DNA from: Ectocarpus siliculosus | Lineage: Eukaryota > Sar > Phaeophyceae > Ectocarpales > Ectocarpaceae | Length of the DNA: 33,164 nt | Direction: 5' to 3' | Assembly: GCA_000310025.1 (NCBI GenBank) | Contig: FN648800.1 | Coordinates: 8,843 to 42,006, forward strand | Part shown: positions 1 to 9,387 of the stretch, in pieces | How the letters are laid out: each line of letters begins with the position of its first letter | Position numbering within the stretch: position 1 is the first letter of the stretch | The notes under the pieces: model-generated | The model's input: only the letters and a program-made list of their open reading frames with translations | What the model was told of the DNA's origin: nothing | The model's database searches: none | Position numbers and translations under genes: made by a program

Positions 1-142
1 TGTCCACGCTCTCTGATGCGGGACGCTTCTCTTCGGTAAACTTGATTTTTTCTTGTACTCCTCTCTCCACTTCCTCTTTGATGTGCGCCGATAATGCTTG
101 GCGGTCCTCTTCAGTTAAGCTGCTGAGGTCGAGGGCTTCCAT
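1..142 (-). CDS. 5' end of an unidentified protein gene (partial)
   Basis: Reading leftwards from an ATG at 142-140, 47 codons stay open to the window edge. The peptide starts MEALDLSSLTEEDRQALSAH and continues as a strongly charged, helix-prone stretch (EEVERG, EKIKFTEEKRP). The start was chosen because it is the first Met and the sequence changes character just upstream, where palindromes and a stop-rich stretch begin. The acidic start with a LTEEDRQAL-like segment vaguely recalls the N-termini of small cytosolic or mitochondrial helical proteins, but 47 residues are not enough to name a family. It may be a first exon. Composition supports coding; function is unknown. Confidence 0.45.
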   Translation of the reverse strand, partial: MEALDLSSLTEEDRQALSAHIKEEVERGVQEKIKFTEEKRPASESVD

Positions 143-185
143 GATCTACTTCTCTAGCCGAACCCTTTTATAGCTAACCTCACCT

Positions 186-218
186 CGGGATCCCGTGTGA
201 TATCACACGCTAGCGTGT
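186..218. promoter_or_regulatory. Three consecutive perfect palindromes upstream of the left-edge gene
   Basis: CGGGATCCCG (186-195), GTGTGATATCACAC (195-208) and ACACGCTAGCGTGT (205-218) follow one another. The last two share four bases, so they could form only one cruciform or hairpin at a time. They lie 44-76 bases upstream of the ATG at 142, in the likely promoter or 5'UTR. Palindromy is seen directly; a regulatory role is inferred. Confidence 0.3.
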
Positions 219-1860
219 TAGGATGATCCGAACTGGGGGTAGCTTGTCGCAAGACGTGTGTTGAATAGGGTGTCGGCAACTCGGCGAACTCGCGCCAAGG
301 AGGAAAGATGTGCTGGGCTTGTTGTATAGACTTCTTCTTCACATGAAAAACATGGACTCACATGAACACATGAACGAACTGCACGCACACGCGCACGCAC
401 CATCAGTACGGGGGCGACGCAGTATACAACAGGGGTACCTTGCACACCCTGGAAATACATTCCACGTACCACACAATCCTACAACCACTTGGCATTGCTA
501 CAAGTATATCTATCAGGCGCTGTAACATCACTGAGAACGCTAGGAAGACCTGCCAGACTCACGTCCAGGTCTGTTGTGGAGATGGACAAGCGGCAGAAGC
601 GGCGTCCAGTCCGTTCTTGGCCCAAAACTAGGCATTGCGTGGTGCTCTCGTCTTCAACTGCTGCTGTTGGTGCATTTTTTTTTTTCAATCACACATAGCA
701 AACACGGAAACAGTAGAACGAGTACAGCAGCAGCACCAAGACCTCCCACGCGCTGATTCCTTCGGTTCGGCTATCTATTTGATACCATCTCCCGGCGCCA
801 TGCTGCTTCGTGGGTATTGGGTGCTTGGGTGCTGCTCAATAAAGTGTGCGAGAGACGTGTGCCACCTCACCAAAATGCCGTTGGAAAAAATGCGACGAGA
901 TGATACGTTTTTGGTCCGACGCATCAACATCAATCGACGGCACCACGCAGGAGTAGAGCAACAGGGCCTCCGACACGCTAATTCTTTCGGATTCGCCATC
1001 TATTTGATGCTGGCTGTCAGCGCGGCTGCCGCCCTATGATTGTTGAGCTCTTCTACGTACCTTTGGGCAGGTGGTGGTCAAAGATGGGAATCGCAACCGT
1101 GAAAAATGAGCTGGCAAACTGAAGCAATCGCAAGCAACACCCACCTGCCCTGCGCCTGTTGTTGCTGAACACTAAAAACAGCAGGCCAGGTGGACGGGAT
1201 TTTTCTAAGTGTGTTGTCCTCTGTGTCGGGTGCTGCTCATTGCGCTTTCACTGCTGCTCTATGGTAAGCAGTACCATGTCAACCTGTTGTGTGTCGAGCA
1301 AAACGTGTATTCAGGGAAGCAAACGTACTTTTCGCGATGACATCACGAATAGAACAAGCGAGAAATAATCGGATCTTCTTTTCACCGTTCCGTGAAAAAA
1401 AGCGTTTTATTCGTTGCGCTAACAATACCCCTAAGTATCTCTCTGAGCGTCCCGTGTCTCGGGTGTAGGCGCGAAGAGATGCATGAGCTTTAGGTGCGAG
1501 AGTGTTGTGAAGAATGTAACAAACAATATTTGACATAACCCATGTTGCACTTATTTTCACGATGTCACCGTTATTTTGGTTTGCCAAACGGATTGTTCGA
1601 AGTCAGACTACTACTGCTGTTTACCATGAATGGTAGTCTCTACATACAGCAGCAGCCGGCCTTCCTTCACAAGCGCTACTGCTGTTGTATGCAACAATCA
1701 CAACCGCCGTTCACCATGGAGTAGGTTGAAAGTAGTAGTCGAGGACCACCTCCGGAGTCTGTCTGCGCGTAGACGAGCTTGTTCGTTGCAAAGAGGTGGG
1801 CGAGGGAGACACGATGACTCCTACTGAGGAAGAACCAACGGGCGGCCTCCGGGTGAGTGG
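219..1860. other. No supported gene
   Basis: Only short open frames on both strands, with no splice-consistent exon noticed. The stretch contains scattered CTGCTGTTG tracts, a T11 run near 676 and small inverted repeats around 1605-1740 (GACTAC/GTAGTC and TACCAT/ATGGTA arms). Confidence 0.5.
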
Positions 1861-1863
1861 TCT

Positions 1864-1905
1864 GGCGTCTTTCGCCGCTCCGCTCAATAGCTCGATTCCA
1901 AGATA
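1864..1905 (+). repeat. GGCGGC-hairpin dispersed repeat, copy 1
   Basis: GGCGTCTTTCGCCGCTCCG followed by CTCAATAG and CTCGATTCCAAGATAC. It matches copies at 2084 and 9171 across a GC-rich hairpin and the bases just 3' of it. One arm has a mismatch here (GGCGTC against GCCGCT). Confidence 0.5.
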
Positions 1906-2083
1906 CGCGATATGTGGTACTCGACATTCGTGCCAGTAAAAATGCATACCACCAATTTGAAAATGAGAACAAATACCGAGCGGTGCAGAAAGAGAGAGGG
2001 CACAAACACTCGATTCATGCCATCCACCAGTAGTTGTAAATAGTATCTGACAAACATCAAAATGAACGAAGAGTGGTAGTGCT

Positions 2084-2110
2084 GGCGGCTTTCGCCGCCC
2101 CGCTCAATAG
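2084..2110 (+). repeat. GGCGGC-hairpin dispersed repeat, copy 2
   Basis: GGCGGCTTTCGCCGCC (2084-2099) is a perfect 6-bp stem with a TTTC loop, followed by CCGCTCAATAG as in copy 1. The match stops at 2110, where the terminal-inverted-repeat element begins, so that element probably inserted into this repeat. Confidence 0.5.
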
Positions 2111-2112
2111 AT

Positions 2113-2360
2113 ACACTGGTGGCCAGAGGAGCAGGTTGGGCACGAACTACAACCTGGGGGGGGAGGTTGGGAGGCCGAGTTCGACCTTGAACCCATTTTT
2201 TCTTCAGACTTGCAGCCCGCCGTGTTGATTGCAATAACGCCACTATCCAAGATGCGGGATATATCTTGCACGCTTTGGACTGCAACCTCCCTACAACCTC
2301 CCCCCCAGGTTGTAGTTGGTACTCCAACCTACGCACAACCTGCCTCTGGCCACCCGTGTA
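2113..2360. mobile_element. Short terminal-inverted-repeat element (MITE-like)
   Basis: The left end starts TACACTGGTGGCCAGAGG. The reverse complement of the right end starts TACACGGGTGGCCAGAGG. Both ends continue with CAGGTTG and an AACTACAACCTGGGGGGG block, so the inverted arms span about 60-70 bp each with small indels, in an element of ~248 bp with no coding capacity. Flanks offer only a 2-3 base possible target duplication (AGA/GA), too short to assign a superfamily. Compact size, long GC-rich inverted arms and lack of an ORF fit a non-autonomous DNA transposon; a foldback element is the alternative. Confidence 0.6.
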
Positions 2361-3139
2361 GACCTTGAACTCACGGCCATAAGTGCGCCCGGCGTCTAAT
2401 GGCCTGGTTCATCGTGTATTTTTTTCAACTGACTGAGTAGATATCCGCATGCGTTGCAGCAGCAAGCTGTAGCGCGGCACACAGAGTTGCAAATGTCATG
2501 CGAAGCGCGGAGCTACTACTGCTACTACTAAACTGGCGTCATCAGCAGCTATATTTTTACGCTGAACGGGCAAGAGAGATCACGGAGAGAGAGTAAGGAG
2601 AGTCAGAAAAGAAGTGCCGCTCATGTGGAACCAATGAAATATATCATGCTATATACTGGTACAAGGTCTCCCTTCGGGACGTGGGTGTCGACCCTCCCTC
2701 AGGTGACGCAAGACCGCATGCGCCTTGCCCGAAGAGGGACTGAGTGTCTTACAACGCTTGTACTTTCGCAGAAAACATCGCGCACGTTGTTATTCTGCAT
2801 TGATTGGAGCCAGCTCGAGCGGACAATATTTTGGCAGCGAAAACTCAGACTTCCATGATGTCTTTCATTGATGATGGCGGGTTTCCGATGAGAACCGACT
2901 TTGAAGCCGAAACAACACCACGAATGGGACAGGTTCAACACTGCGGGTGGATACATGCTCTCAGACTTGTCTACACTTGGCCCGCGGCGAAGTGCAGTAA
3001 ACGTAGGTACTCTTGTTGGACTACGCGATGACACGAAGAGTCACAGCCAGGACTCATCGAATGAATGAATAAAAGAAGTAAATGAAAGTGGAGAGGCAAG
3101 AGGCAAATATTTCAAACCGTTGTGTTTGATGGGTTTGAC
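2361..3139. other. No supported gene
   Basis: Open frames reach about 110 codons on the minus strand, but composition and the absence of splice context give no support. ACAAGGTCTCCCTTCGGGAC at 2661 resembles sequence at 3384 and 6939. Confidence 0.4.
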
Positions 3140-3390
3140 AGGTTTCACAATTGGTCCGCCAGGCTCTTCTAGCGCGGAACGCGTCCCCAAGGTTTTGAGG
3201 CAATTTTCGCAACTTTGGCCGTCAACCACCCGCGCAACGGAGGTCTACCGAGCTCCGGGCGCGGGCGTTAAGGTACCGACGAGCCTCCTTCGTGCCCCTG
3301 AGAAGGAATTGCGATAAAAGGCCCGCTCCCGCGAGAGAAAGAAATGCCGAACCACGAAAAGTGACCAAATCTTACATCTACATACAAGGT
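3140..3390 (+). repeat. Dispersed repeat R1, copy 1
   Basis: It runs from GGTTTCACAATTGGT through GCGGAACGCGTCCCC, CTTCGTGCCCCTGAGAAGG and GAGAGAAAGAAATGCCGA to GTGACCAAATCTTACAT. The same blocks recur in the same order and orientation at 4561-4830, and more weakly at 7640-7830. A short frame is shared by copies 1 and 2, but substitutions show no third-position bias, so I do not call it coding. Confidence 0.6.
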
Positions 3391-3713
3391 CCCCCGGGGG
3401 TGACGCAAGTAGGAAAGGGAGTAGTGAAGTCATGGATAAAATTGCAAAGTTCGGTAGTGCTCGCCCCCGTACAAAACACCCCATGTATCATGGAACGGAT
3501 GTGACAACACGAAAACTATTTAGGTGGAAGGGGAACGATGTGTTGGTAGCGGCGCTGGAGGCTCGGCGGCTTTGGCGAGGCATGGATATACGGTGTGAGC
3601 TGTGATTTGTGATGAGAGGGAGGGTGTAGAAGGAGTAGATGCGAGGAGAGCCATCGTGAGAGCGAGTGCGGGCAGCCGGATATTTGCATGCCACGGCAGA
3701 TTTTTGCTTTTGG

Positions 3714-4304
3714 AACAGATTTTTCTTTCTTCGTGTTGAGTCGGACTTACTTTCGCCTGTACATGAATAGACACATTGTTCTGCACATGACCAGCCCGAG
3801 AAGTAGTACTGATGCAGATGCATACACTGCGCCGTAATGTATGAATAAGTGTTGTTCCTGTGGCGTATCCATCCGTGCGGGTAGCGTGCTGATGGCGCAG
3901 TGATCGCCCGCCAGTGATGGCCCTCACTCTTCAGGACAAAATCGGAGATTTCACCTATCTATGAAGAAAAGATCCGAAAAATTCTGTAATCGGCACGTTT
4001 CTACCGGTCAGGTTTTTCGTTTTGAGCTTGTGTTGAATTGGACTTTTCCCTGTACATGTATAGACACATTGTTCTACACATGACCAGCCCCGAGAAGGAG
4101 TGCTGATGCAAATGCATACACGGCACAGTATGTGTAAATAAAAGACATGTGTTACTGCTGTTGTGAATCCATCATCTGTGGAGAGTTGCAGCTGGTGCAG
4201 TGATGGCCCGCACCCATTCGGAGAAAATCGGGGAGATAGATTTGACCTATCTATGGGAAAAAGATCTGAAAAACTCTGTGACTGGCAGGACGAGTTCTAG
4301 TCAA
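3714..4304. repeat. Diverged tandem duplication, ~293-bp unit
   Basis: Unit 1 is about 3714-4007 and unit 2 about 4008-4304. Shared blocks in order are ATAGACACATTGTTCT, CACATGACCAGCCC, TGATGCA(A/G)ATGCATACAC, CAGTGAT(C/G)GCCCGC and ACCTATCTATG. Offsets between matching blocks are 292-293 bases. Neither unit has a convincing reading frame. Confidence 0.75.
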
Positions 4305-4560
4305 CCATGGACTGAGTTAGGATTGTGACCATGCATCTTCTACACAATACAATTGCAAACCGGAGGTTAGAGTTCAAAGCAGAATCGCGGCCCCGAAGCT
4401 GAAGAACCACGTTACATAGAAACGTACGCACGCATGGACACACACAGTGTCAAGGCTGCCATGATGCTTCACCGATTAGGAACCATCGAAATGATTCCAA
4501 ATTTTTTGCGACCGTGTTCTCTCAACTTGCTGGGGAAACATCTCCTGGTATGCCACAGAG

Positions 4561-4830
4561 AGGTTTCAGGAATTGGTTCGGGAGGCATGGTCGTCGCGGA
4601 ACGCGTCCCCTGGGTTTTGAGCCAATTTTTCGCAACTTTGACGGTAAACTACACACAAACGCCACGGAGGTCTGCCGAGTTCCGGACACGAGCGTTAATG
4701 TACCGACGGGCATCCTGCGTGCCCCTGAGAAGGCACCGCGAGAAAAGACTCGGTGGGGCGAGAGAAAGAAATACCGAGGCATGAAAAGTGACCAAATCTT
4801 ATATGTACATATATACATCACAGGATGGCG
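4561..4830 (+). repeat. Dispersed repeat R1, copy 2
   Basis: Matches copy 1 (3140-3390) over GCGGAACGCGTCCCC, TTTTCGCAACTTTG, ACGGAGGTCTGCCGAG, TGCGTGCCCCTGAGAAGG and AAAAGTGACCAAATCTTA. Downstream, ACAGGATGGCGGTCGTG and the following TATGGGAAAAAAA resemble 16424-16472, so the 3' boundary may be about 40 bases further right. Confidence 0.6.
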
Positions 4831-6113
4831 GTCGTGTCGTGACACATTTTTTACAAATAGTATGGGAAAAAAACAAAAATAAGGTAGCTTCATTTGTTTT
4901 TTGTGGACGTGGTGGACACGACCGAACATTAGCGTGTCCTGGCGACATCGGCTGAATGAGATGCCTTCGGCAACCGGGCCAAGGCTACTTCAATGCGTCG
5001 CCACCGGGCTAAGCGAAACACTGCTGCTGTAGACAAGTCCTAGCGCATGCACCCGCAGTGTTGAACGTGTTTGTTTGTGGTGGTGTTTCGCGGATTCACA
5101 TTCGGTTCTCAATCTGCCATCTCATCATTCACAAGTGTTCTTGCTGTAGACTCTACATCATCATCCAGCATCTGGTGAACATTGCTGCCGTACCTCTGCG
5201 TTCAACGATTACACGCTACCATGCGTTAACTCGTGGCATGCGACGAACACGTATGTGTGTCTACCACTGTGACCTTGTCAACCATCATCGGACAAAAAAT
5301 ACCGAAACAGCACCAAGACAGCAAGCGTGATTGGTGATGGACAAAATCTGAATCTACACGAACTTGATAGCATTGACTGGGAATGGGTGGACAAACCTCT
5401 GCACGCACAAGAAGCACCCACACATTCGTGTTGCTCCCCCTGCCCGTCGGAGATAGATGTGAGTGCGGGTGTGGGTGGGGTCCTGAGAACGGAAAAGGGC
5501 TATGTAGTAAGTGGAGGAGTGAGTGGTAGGGTTGTACCGCGGTGTAGAAGAGAACGATAGGCAGATAGTTATGATATCTTGCTATCGATAAATGCGTTTT
5601 GATGTACGTCCATAAACGCATAGGACAACTGCAACACTTCAGCGTGCTGTGGACTAGCGAATGCACGTATGCATCCATCCCTGTTGTAAGACATCCTATT
5701 CAACACACTACTCTTGCTCGGAAATATGAGGAAGGCCGCTTGAGACAGTATAGATGAGAGGCGGAGTGTACTCCTTTTAAGACTTCGTACACATAAGGTC
5801 ATGAGTTCGATTCGGCTCAAAAACTTTTTTCCCCGAAAATACATCGATTTTCTCTGAGTAACATACTGTCTTCCCTTCGTTATTGCCCGTCCAACTTGCT
5901 CATTGTTGCCGCCCTGAATGTTTGGTCCCGGTCAACACCGAAGAACTGTTCAAGCTTCTTCAACATATATGTGGTTGTAAACGTAGCGCATTGGTGACAC
6001 ATCAAAAATATAAACAAGAAAACTATGTTCTACAGTAGGAGTATATCTTTTGGCGCGTACGATACGAACTATTTTCTCGGGAGATCAGTATCGGAGTTAA
6101 CTTGCTCACGGGA
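4831..6113. other. No supported gene
   Basis: No frame with coding character was seen. A tRNA-B-box-like GGTCATGAGTTCGATTC lies at about 5797-5813, but the neighbouring T-stem and A box do not form, so no tRNA is called. Confidence 0.45.
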
Positions 6114-6137
6114 GGGGATGATGAGCTTGTCATCCCC
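6114..6137. other. Perfect 8-bp stem-loop
   Basis: GGGGATGA (6114-6121) and TCATCCCC (6130-6137) pair around an 8-base loop. No gene ends next to it and no T-run follows, so it is an isolated hairpin of unknown role. Confidence 0.4.
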
Positions 6138-6884
6138 TATGCTTGATAGTTTTCCTTTGACCGCCTCTTATCACGTCCGAGCATCATGAAATGGATGTAT
6201 ATGCAACGAATCGATTTCTAAGCATCTTAAACAACAACCGGCCTTCCTTATATTCCCGGATTTCCCAACTAACTGTGAAAAGAAGGAATCGTTCTCGACA
6301 GAGGTTGGGGAGATAGTACCCTTTTTCATGAAGGTGGTTTCCACATTACTCCCCCCTCTTCGAGACTTCTTCTTGGTTGCCAGGAAATAGAAGTCTTCTA
6401 TAGGGTAACCGGAACCCGACCGGCTGGCGGCGGGGCGCTTCACTTCTTCACAATCCTCTGTGATTACACGGATTCGCTACGTCCGCCATCTCGCCCCCCA
6501 CAAACACCACTCGCACGGACGGATACGACACCGCCACCAATTTCATCAACGCATACAGGGCCACCGGTGACAACGGCCCCTTTCCTTTTCTCGCTTTCAT
6601 ACGGCATCGTCTTTTTTCCCCCCATTCCCTCCTCAAAATAGTCCCCACCCCCGTCTTCCGTCCGATTCACGTTTTGTGATCGGGTATCGACCATTCCACA
6701 AAAAAATCCCTTTTGTTTTCATTGTATGTTGCAGAACACCGACCTACGCAACGGACGGACGGACGTATCGACCTCACACCGTCTACCTAACTAAGCCGAC
6801 TTCGAGTACGCTTTTTCCGAAGCGATTTCACCATCGCGTCGACTTCTTCTGCTTATCGAACCGCCGAATCCATCCCACGCATGC
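6138..6884. other. No supported gene
   Basis: Short overlapping frames only. If the hairpin/CTGG at 6931 is a Helitron 3' terminus, this stretch may be the body of a non-autonomous Helitron; no 5' end could be fixed. Confidence 0.35.
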
Positions 6885-6931
6885 TGGCCGCCCACCCCCT
6901 TGAGGGGCGTGGAGCCAATCGTTCCCCCTGG
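6885..6931 (+). mobile_element. Candidate Helitron 3' terminus (hairpin + CTGG), copy 1
   Basis: A GC-rich imperfect hairpin starts TGGCCGCCCACCCCC and closes GAGGGGCGTGGAGCCA (ending about 6917). About ten bases later comes CTGG at 6928-6931, followed by T. Helitrons characteristically end in a short hairpin 10-12 bases before CTRR and insert between A and T, and CTGG fits CTRR. A second copy at 17641-17688 has the same hairpin, spacing, CTGG and following T, and similarity fades past that T. Confidence 0.45.
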
Positions 6932-7639
6932 TATATACACAAGGTTCCCCTGCGGGAGGTAGTAGTAGGTGATTGCCTCCTGGGGGCGACGAAAGAAGAC
7001 ATGGTCAATCAATGCCATCGCGGTCGCATGGTTGGTCGTCATAACGTTCGGTAGTGCCGGCTCGCGTGGAACCTGCATACTAGTAATTAGCCTGGAACTC
7101 GCATCATATGTGCGGGGTATTTTGTTTTCTCCCTCCGTGACTTTCCCTTGTGCACCGAGTGAGTGGTTATGGCTACAATAATAGCGGTTTTCTGCAGGTC
7201 CTACACTGCGGTAATCCGCTGCGTTTGATCATTTTTTCTTCTTGTTGTGTGATCGTGTTTCCCATGGTCTTTGGGACTTTTTCACACATACGCCAACAAC
7301 AACAGATCAAAGAGACGCTCACCGTGCGCAAGAACAGTCGCAGATAAATGGCGACCGCCACCTACCGTACCAAACTAGTATGTTTGACTCTTTCGATTCT
7401 CGGAATTAAAATGTACAAATTCACCGCTGCCAGAGTTGTGCGAGAGGACTTCTGTGTCTTGAGTGTCCCCATGAGCATCAATAGTCTTAATGCCCGCTGT
7501 GGGTACACATGCGTCAGTTGCCGTGTCGTGATTGTGTGCACACAACCATCACAGCAGCAGGTGTGTGTGTGGGCGCGTGTAAGCGTGGCGCGTGGCGCGG
7601 AGCAAAAAAAAGTTATGCTTTCAGTTTTCGTGCCGTTCG
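6932..7639. other. No supported gene
   Basis: Frames of up to about 120 codons occur on both strands over the same bases (7348-7713 plus, 7362-7676 minus). Neither has recognisable motifs or splice signals. Confidence 0.4.
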
Positions 7640-7830
7640 AGGAGGCTTTCATGGTTCGGATTCCCGACCCCTTCAAAAACAGCCCAGTCCCAGCAACTTT
7701 TAGGTGGCCCTAACGCGCGCCACCGGTGTCTCGCGAGCCCCACACGTAACGGGTAATGTACGGACGGGTCCTCTGCGTGCCATGCAGAAGAAAGTGCGAG
7801 AAAAATCGCTATGTGATATTTTGTGGATCA
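7640..7830 (+). repeat. Dispersed repeat R1, copy 3 (most diverged)
   Basis: AGCAACTTTTAGGTGGCC, GCGCCACCGGTGTC, GTAATGTACGGACGGG, CCTCTGCGTGCC and GTGCGAGAAAAAT correspond in order to blocks of copies 1 and 2. It abuts the C-terminal end of the arginine-rich minus-strand frame (7809-8140) and may have truncated it. Confidence 0.45.
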
Positions 7831-8140
7831 TCCAAATCCGTGTGTTTTAGTTCAAAAGGTGCCGAGGAGAAGTCGAATGATTGCGAGTCAATGCCTTGCA
7901 CTCCAAGGCGTATTTGTTTATTAGCATCACCACCGCGATGGCTGTCTAAACTCGGTGCCGGTAACCTTGTTGCACAATTCCTCATTTGACTAAAATGTTG
8001 ACGTATCATATCGAGTTCAGGGTGTGAGTCGTGTGGTGTGTTATTGTTCGCATTGCGACGTTGACGTTCCGTTAAGATTTCAGCACGTCTTCGTCTGCGA
8101 GATCTTGCTAGTTCTGCGTGTTGCGCGTTATCCGTATACA
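7809..8140 (-). pseudogene. Arginine-rich coding fragment joined out of frame to gene B
   Basis: A minus-strand frame stays open from inside gene B's second exon to a stop at 7809. Its N-terminal part is very basic (ELARSRRRRRAEILTERQRR, then NANNNTPHDSHPELD) and its C-terminal part is acidic/polar (FELKHTDLDDPQNIT). Basic R/E/Q-rich tracts of this kind occur at the N-termini of Helitron Rep-helicase proteins, which would suit the Helitron helicase nearby. No HUH Rep motif is visible, however, so that link is inference. Bases upstream of about 8140 are gene B exon 2 read in another frame, so any genuine protein begins after the junction. Its end overlaps repeat R1 copy 3. It could also be chance. 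Confidence 0.25.
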
Positions 8141-8738
8141 GTGACGTGCTTGAACTTCTTGCCGTCGGAAGACTTGGCACCAGCGTAACGACGCCACACC
8201 GCGTGGATGTTATTCCACTCTGACAACAACAGCAAGCAAAAAGGGCATTGTTGTGGAGAGATTTAGCGGTTGCGGTTGCGATGCAGTTTCATGTCAGGGC
8301 TTCATGCAACACCTGACTGAACAACATTCGGGCACACATCAGGTGGAAATTACTTGATATAATTATAGAGAGAAATTGCTTTTACATGTGTAGCCGCGGC
8401 TGTTGACCTGTTCGGTTGGGATCCCGAGCGAAGGAGTACCTCCCACCGGGGCGAGACAGAGCTGGCACGGCTTGAGGTACGTTGTCGACGGGGTGAGGAT
8501 GGTGCAGGATACGCTACAACTGTCCTCGTCGCGGATGTTGTTACGGTCGCAAGGGGCAAACTTGCCTTTACCGTCGCGCTTGTTTATGAGCTTAACGTGA
8601 CCGCCGTCGTCGCAGTCGGGCCCGGGGCAAGGCCAGTTGGGGTCGCCCTTTTGTACAGGGCGGCGCGGCTCTCCACTACGACTCGCTGACTGGGTGGACT
8701 TACGCTTTTGCTGGGGAGCTACGGGAGAGGGCGTTCAT
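8128..8738 (-). pseudogene. Gene B: cysteine-rich paralogue of gene A, frameshifted and truncated
   Basis: Exon 1 (8738-8440) starts ATG AAC GCC. One extra base in an A4 run (8705-8708 on the plus strand) shifts the frame; ignoring it, the frame runs SPAKRKSTQSASRS and then a cysteine-rich core (WPCPGPDC, APC, DSCSVSC, KPCQLC). A GT donor lies at 8439-8438 (GGAG|GTACTC). A T-rich intron ends TTGTTGTCAG at 8220, and exon 2 (8219-8128) reads WNNIHAVWRRYAGAKSSDGK, then a stop at 8128-8130. Corrected exon 1 is 298 nt, phase 1; gene A exon 1 is 295 nt, phase 1. Both have KRK(S/T) near the N-terminus and PC-x2-CL near the exon end, and both second exons carry N-x2-H, W and DGK in the same order. 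No counterpart of gene A exon 3 is seen; an arginine-rich frame takes over at about 8140. It is a decayed paralogue unless the extra A is an assembly error. Confidence 0.55.
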
Positions 8739-8740
8739 GT

Positions 8741-9170
8741 TGTGTTGTAGCTGAAGGTCGATGCGGGGATGAGAGGGGAGGATGTCGAAAATGAGAGTGA
8801 CCAGGTGGGGCCGGTGGGGCTGGAGCACGCTTTCACGCTCTACAGACTAAATTCTGACTAACCTTGGAGAGGAAATATGGAACATTTGACGAAATGTGCA
8901 CTCTTTCTTGCACTCTGCTCAGACTGACCTCTGACTGACTTCCATCAAATGTTTAAACTTCTGACTAAACTTCCAACAATTATTCCAACTTCTGACTACA
9001 CTTCCAGCAAGAATCCCATGAAACGGTGTGGTATCACGAAAAGTCGATCTCTCTTGCTTGACTGTATATATACGATATAGCACAGTCTACAGTTGCACCT
9101 TCAATACAACAGCAGCAGCAGTACAACAACAGCAGTGTTCACAGTACTACGTAAGACATACAAGTTTTTT
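8741..9170. repeat. Short ~31-bp degenerate tandem repeats; no gene
   Basis: TTCTGACTAA-type units recur at about 8853, 8930, 8960 and 8990 (CTTCTGACTAAACTTCCAAC and variants), ending near 9015. A TATATATAC stretch at about 9065 and a CAG/CAACAG tract (9108-9133) follow. No coding frame was recognised. Confidence 0.5.
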
Positions 9171-9213
9171 GGCGGCTTACGCCGCCACGCCCAATGGAGC
9201 GAGTTCCAAGGTA
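9171..9213 (+). repeat. GGCGGC-hairpin dispersed repeat, copy 3
   Basis: GGCGGCTTACGCCGCC (perfect 6-bp stem) is followed by ACGCCCAATGGAGCGAGTTC and CAAGGTAC, paralleling copy 1 (CCGCTCAATAGCTCGATTCC, AAGATAC). Confidence 0.5.
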
Positions 9214-9387
9214 CACGGGGACGGTACTTGTGGGGATCGTGGAAGGTTAAATGCAAGTTATGTGTCGTTGAGGATGCCCGTTTGACGTGCATGTCTGTCG
9301 TGTGACAACATGTTGGCACGTAGACATAAAACTGTATTAATGCAATCGACACGCTCAGACATACGCCAAATCCTACATGGCGACACC

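Noticed and set aside
3140-4830. Shared short frame between R1 copies 1 and 2 as a conserved protein
   Set aside because: Differences fall evenly over codon positions and copy 3 does not keep the frame.
5797-5813. tRNA B-box-like GGTCATGAGTTCGATTC
   Set aside because: T-stem bases do not pair and no A box or acceptor stem is present at the right distance.
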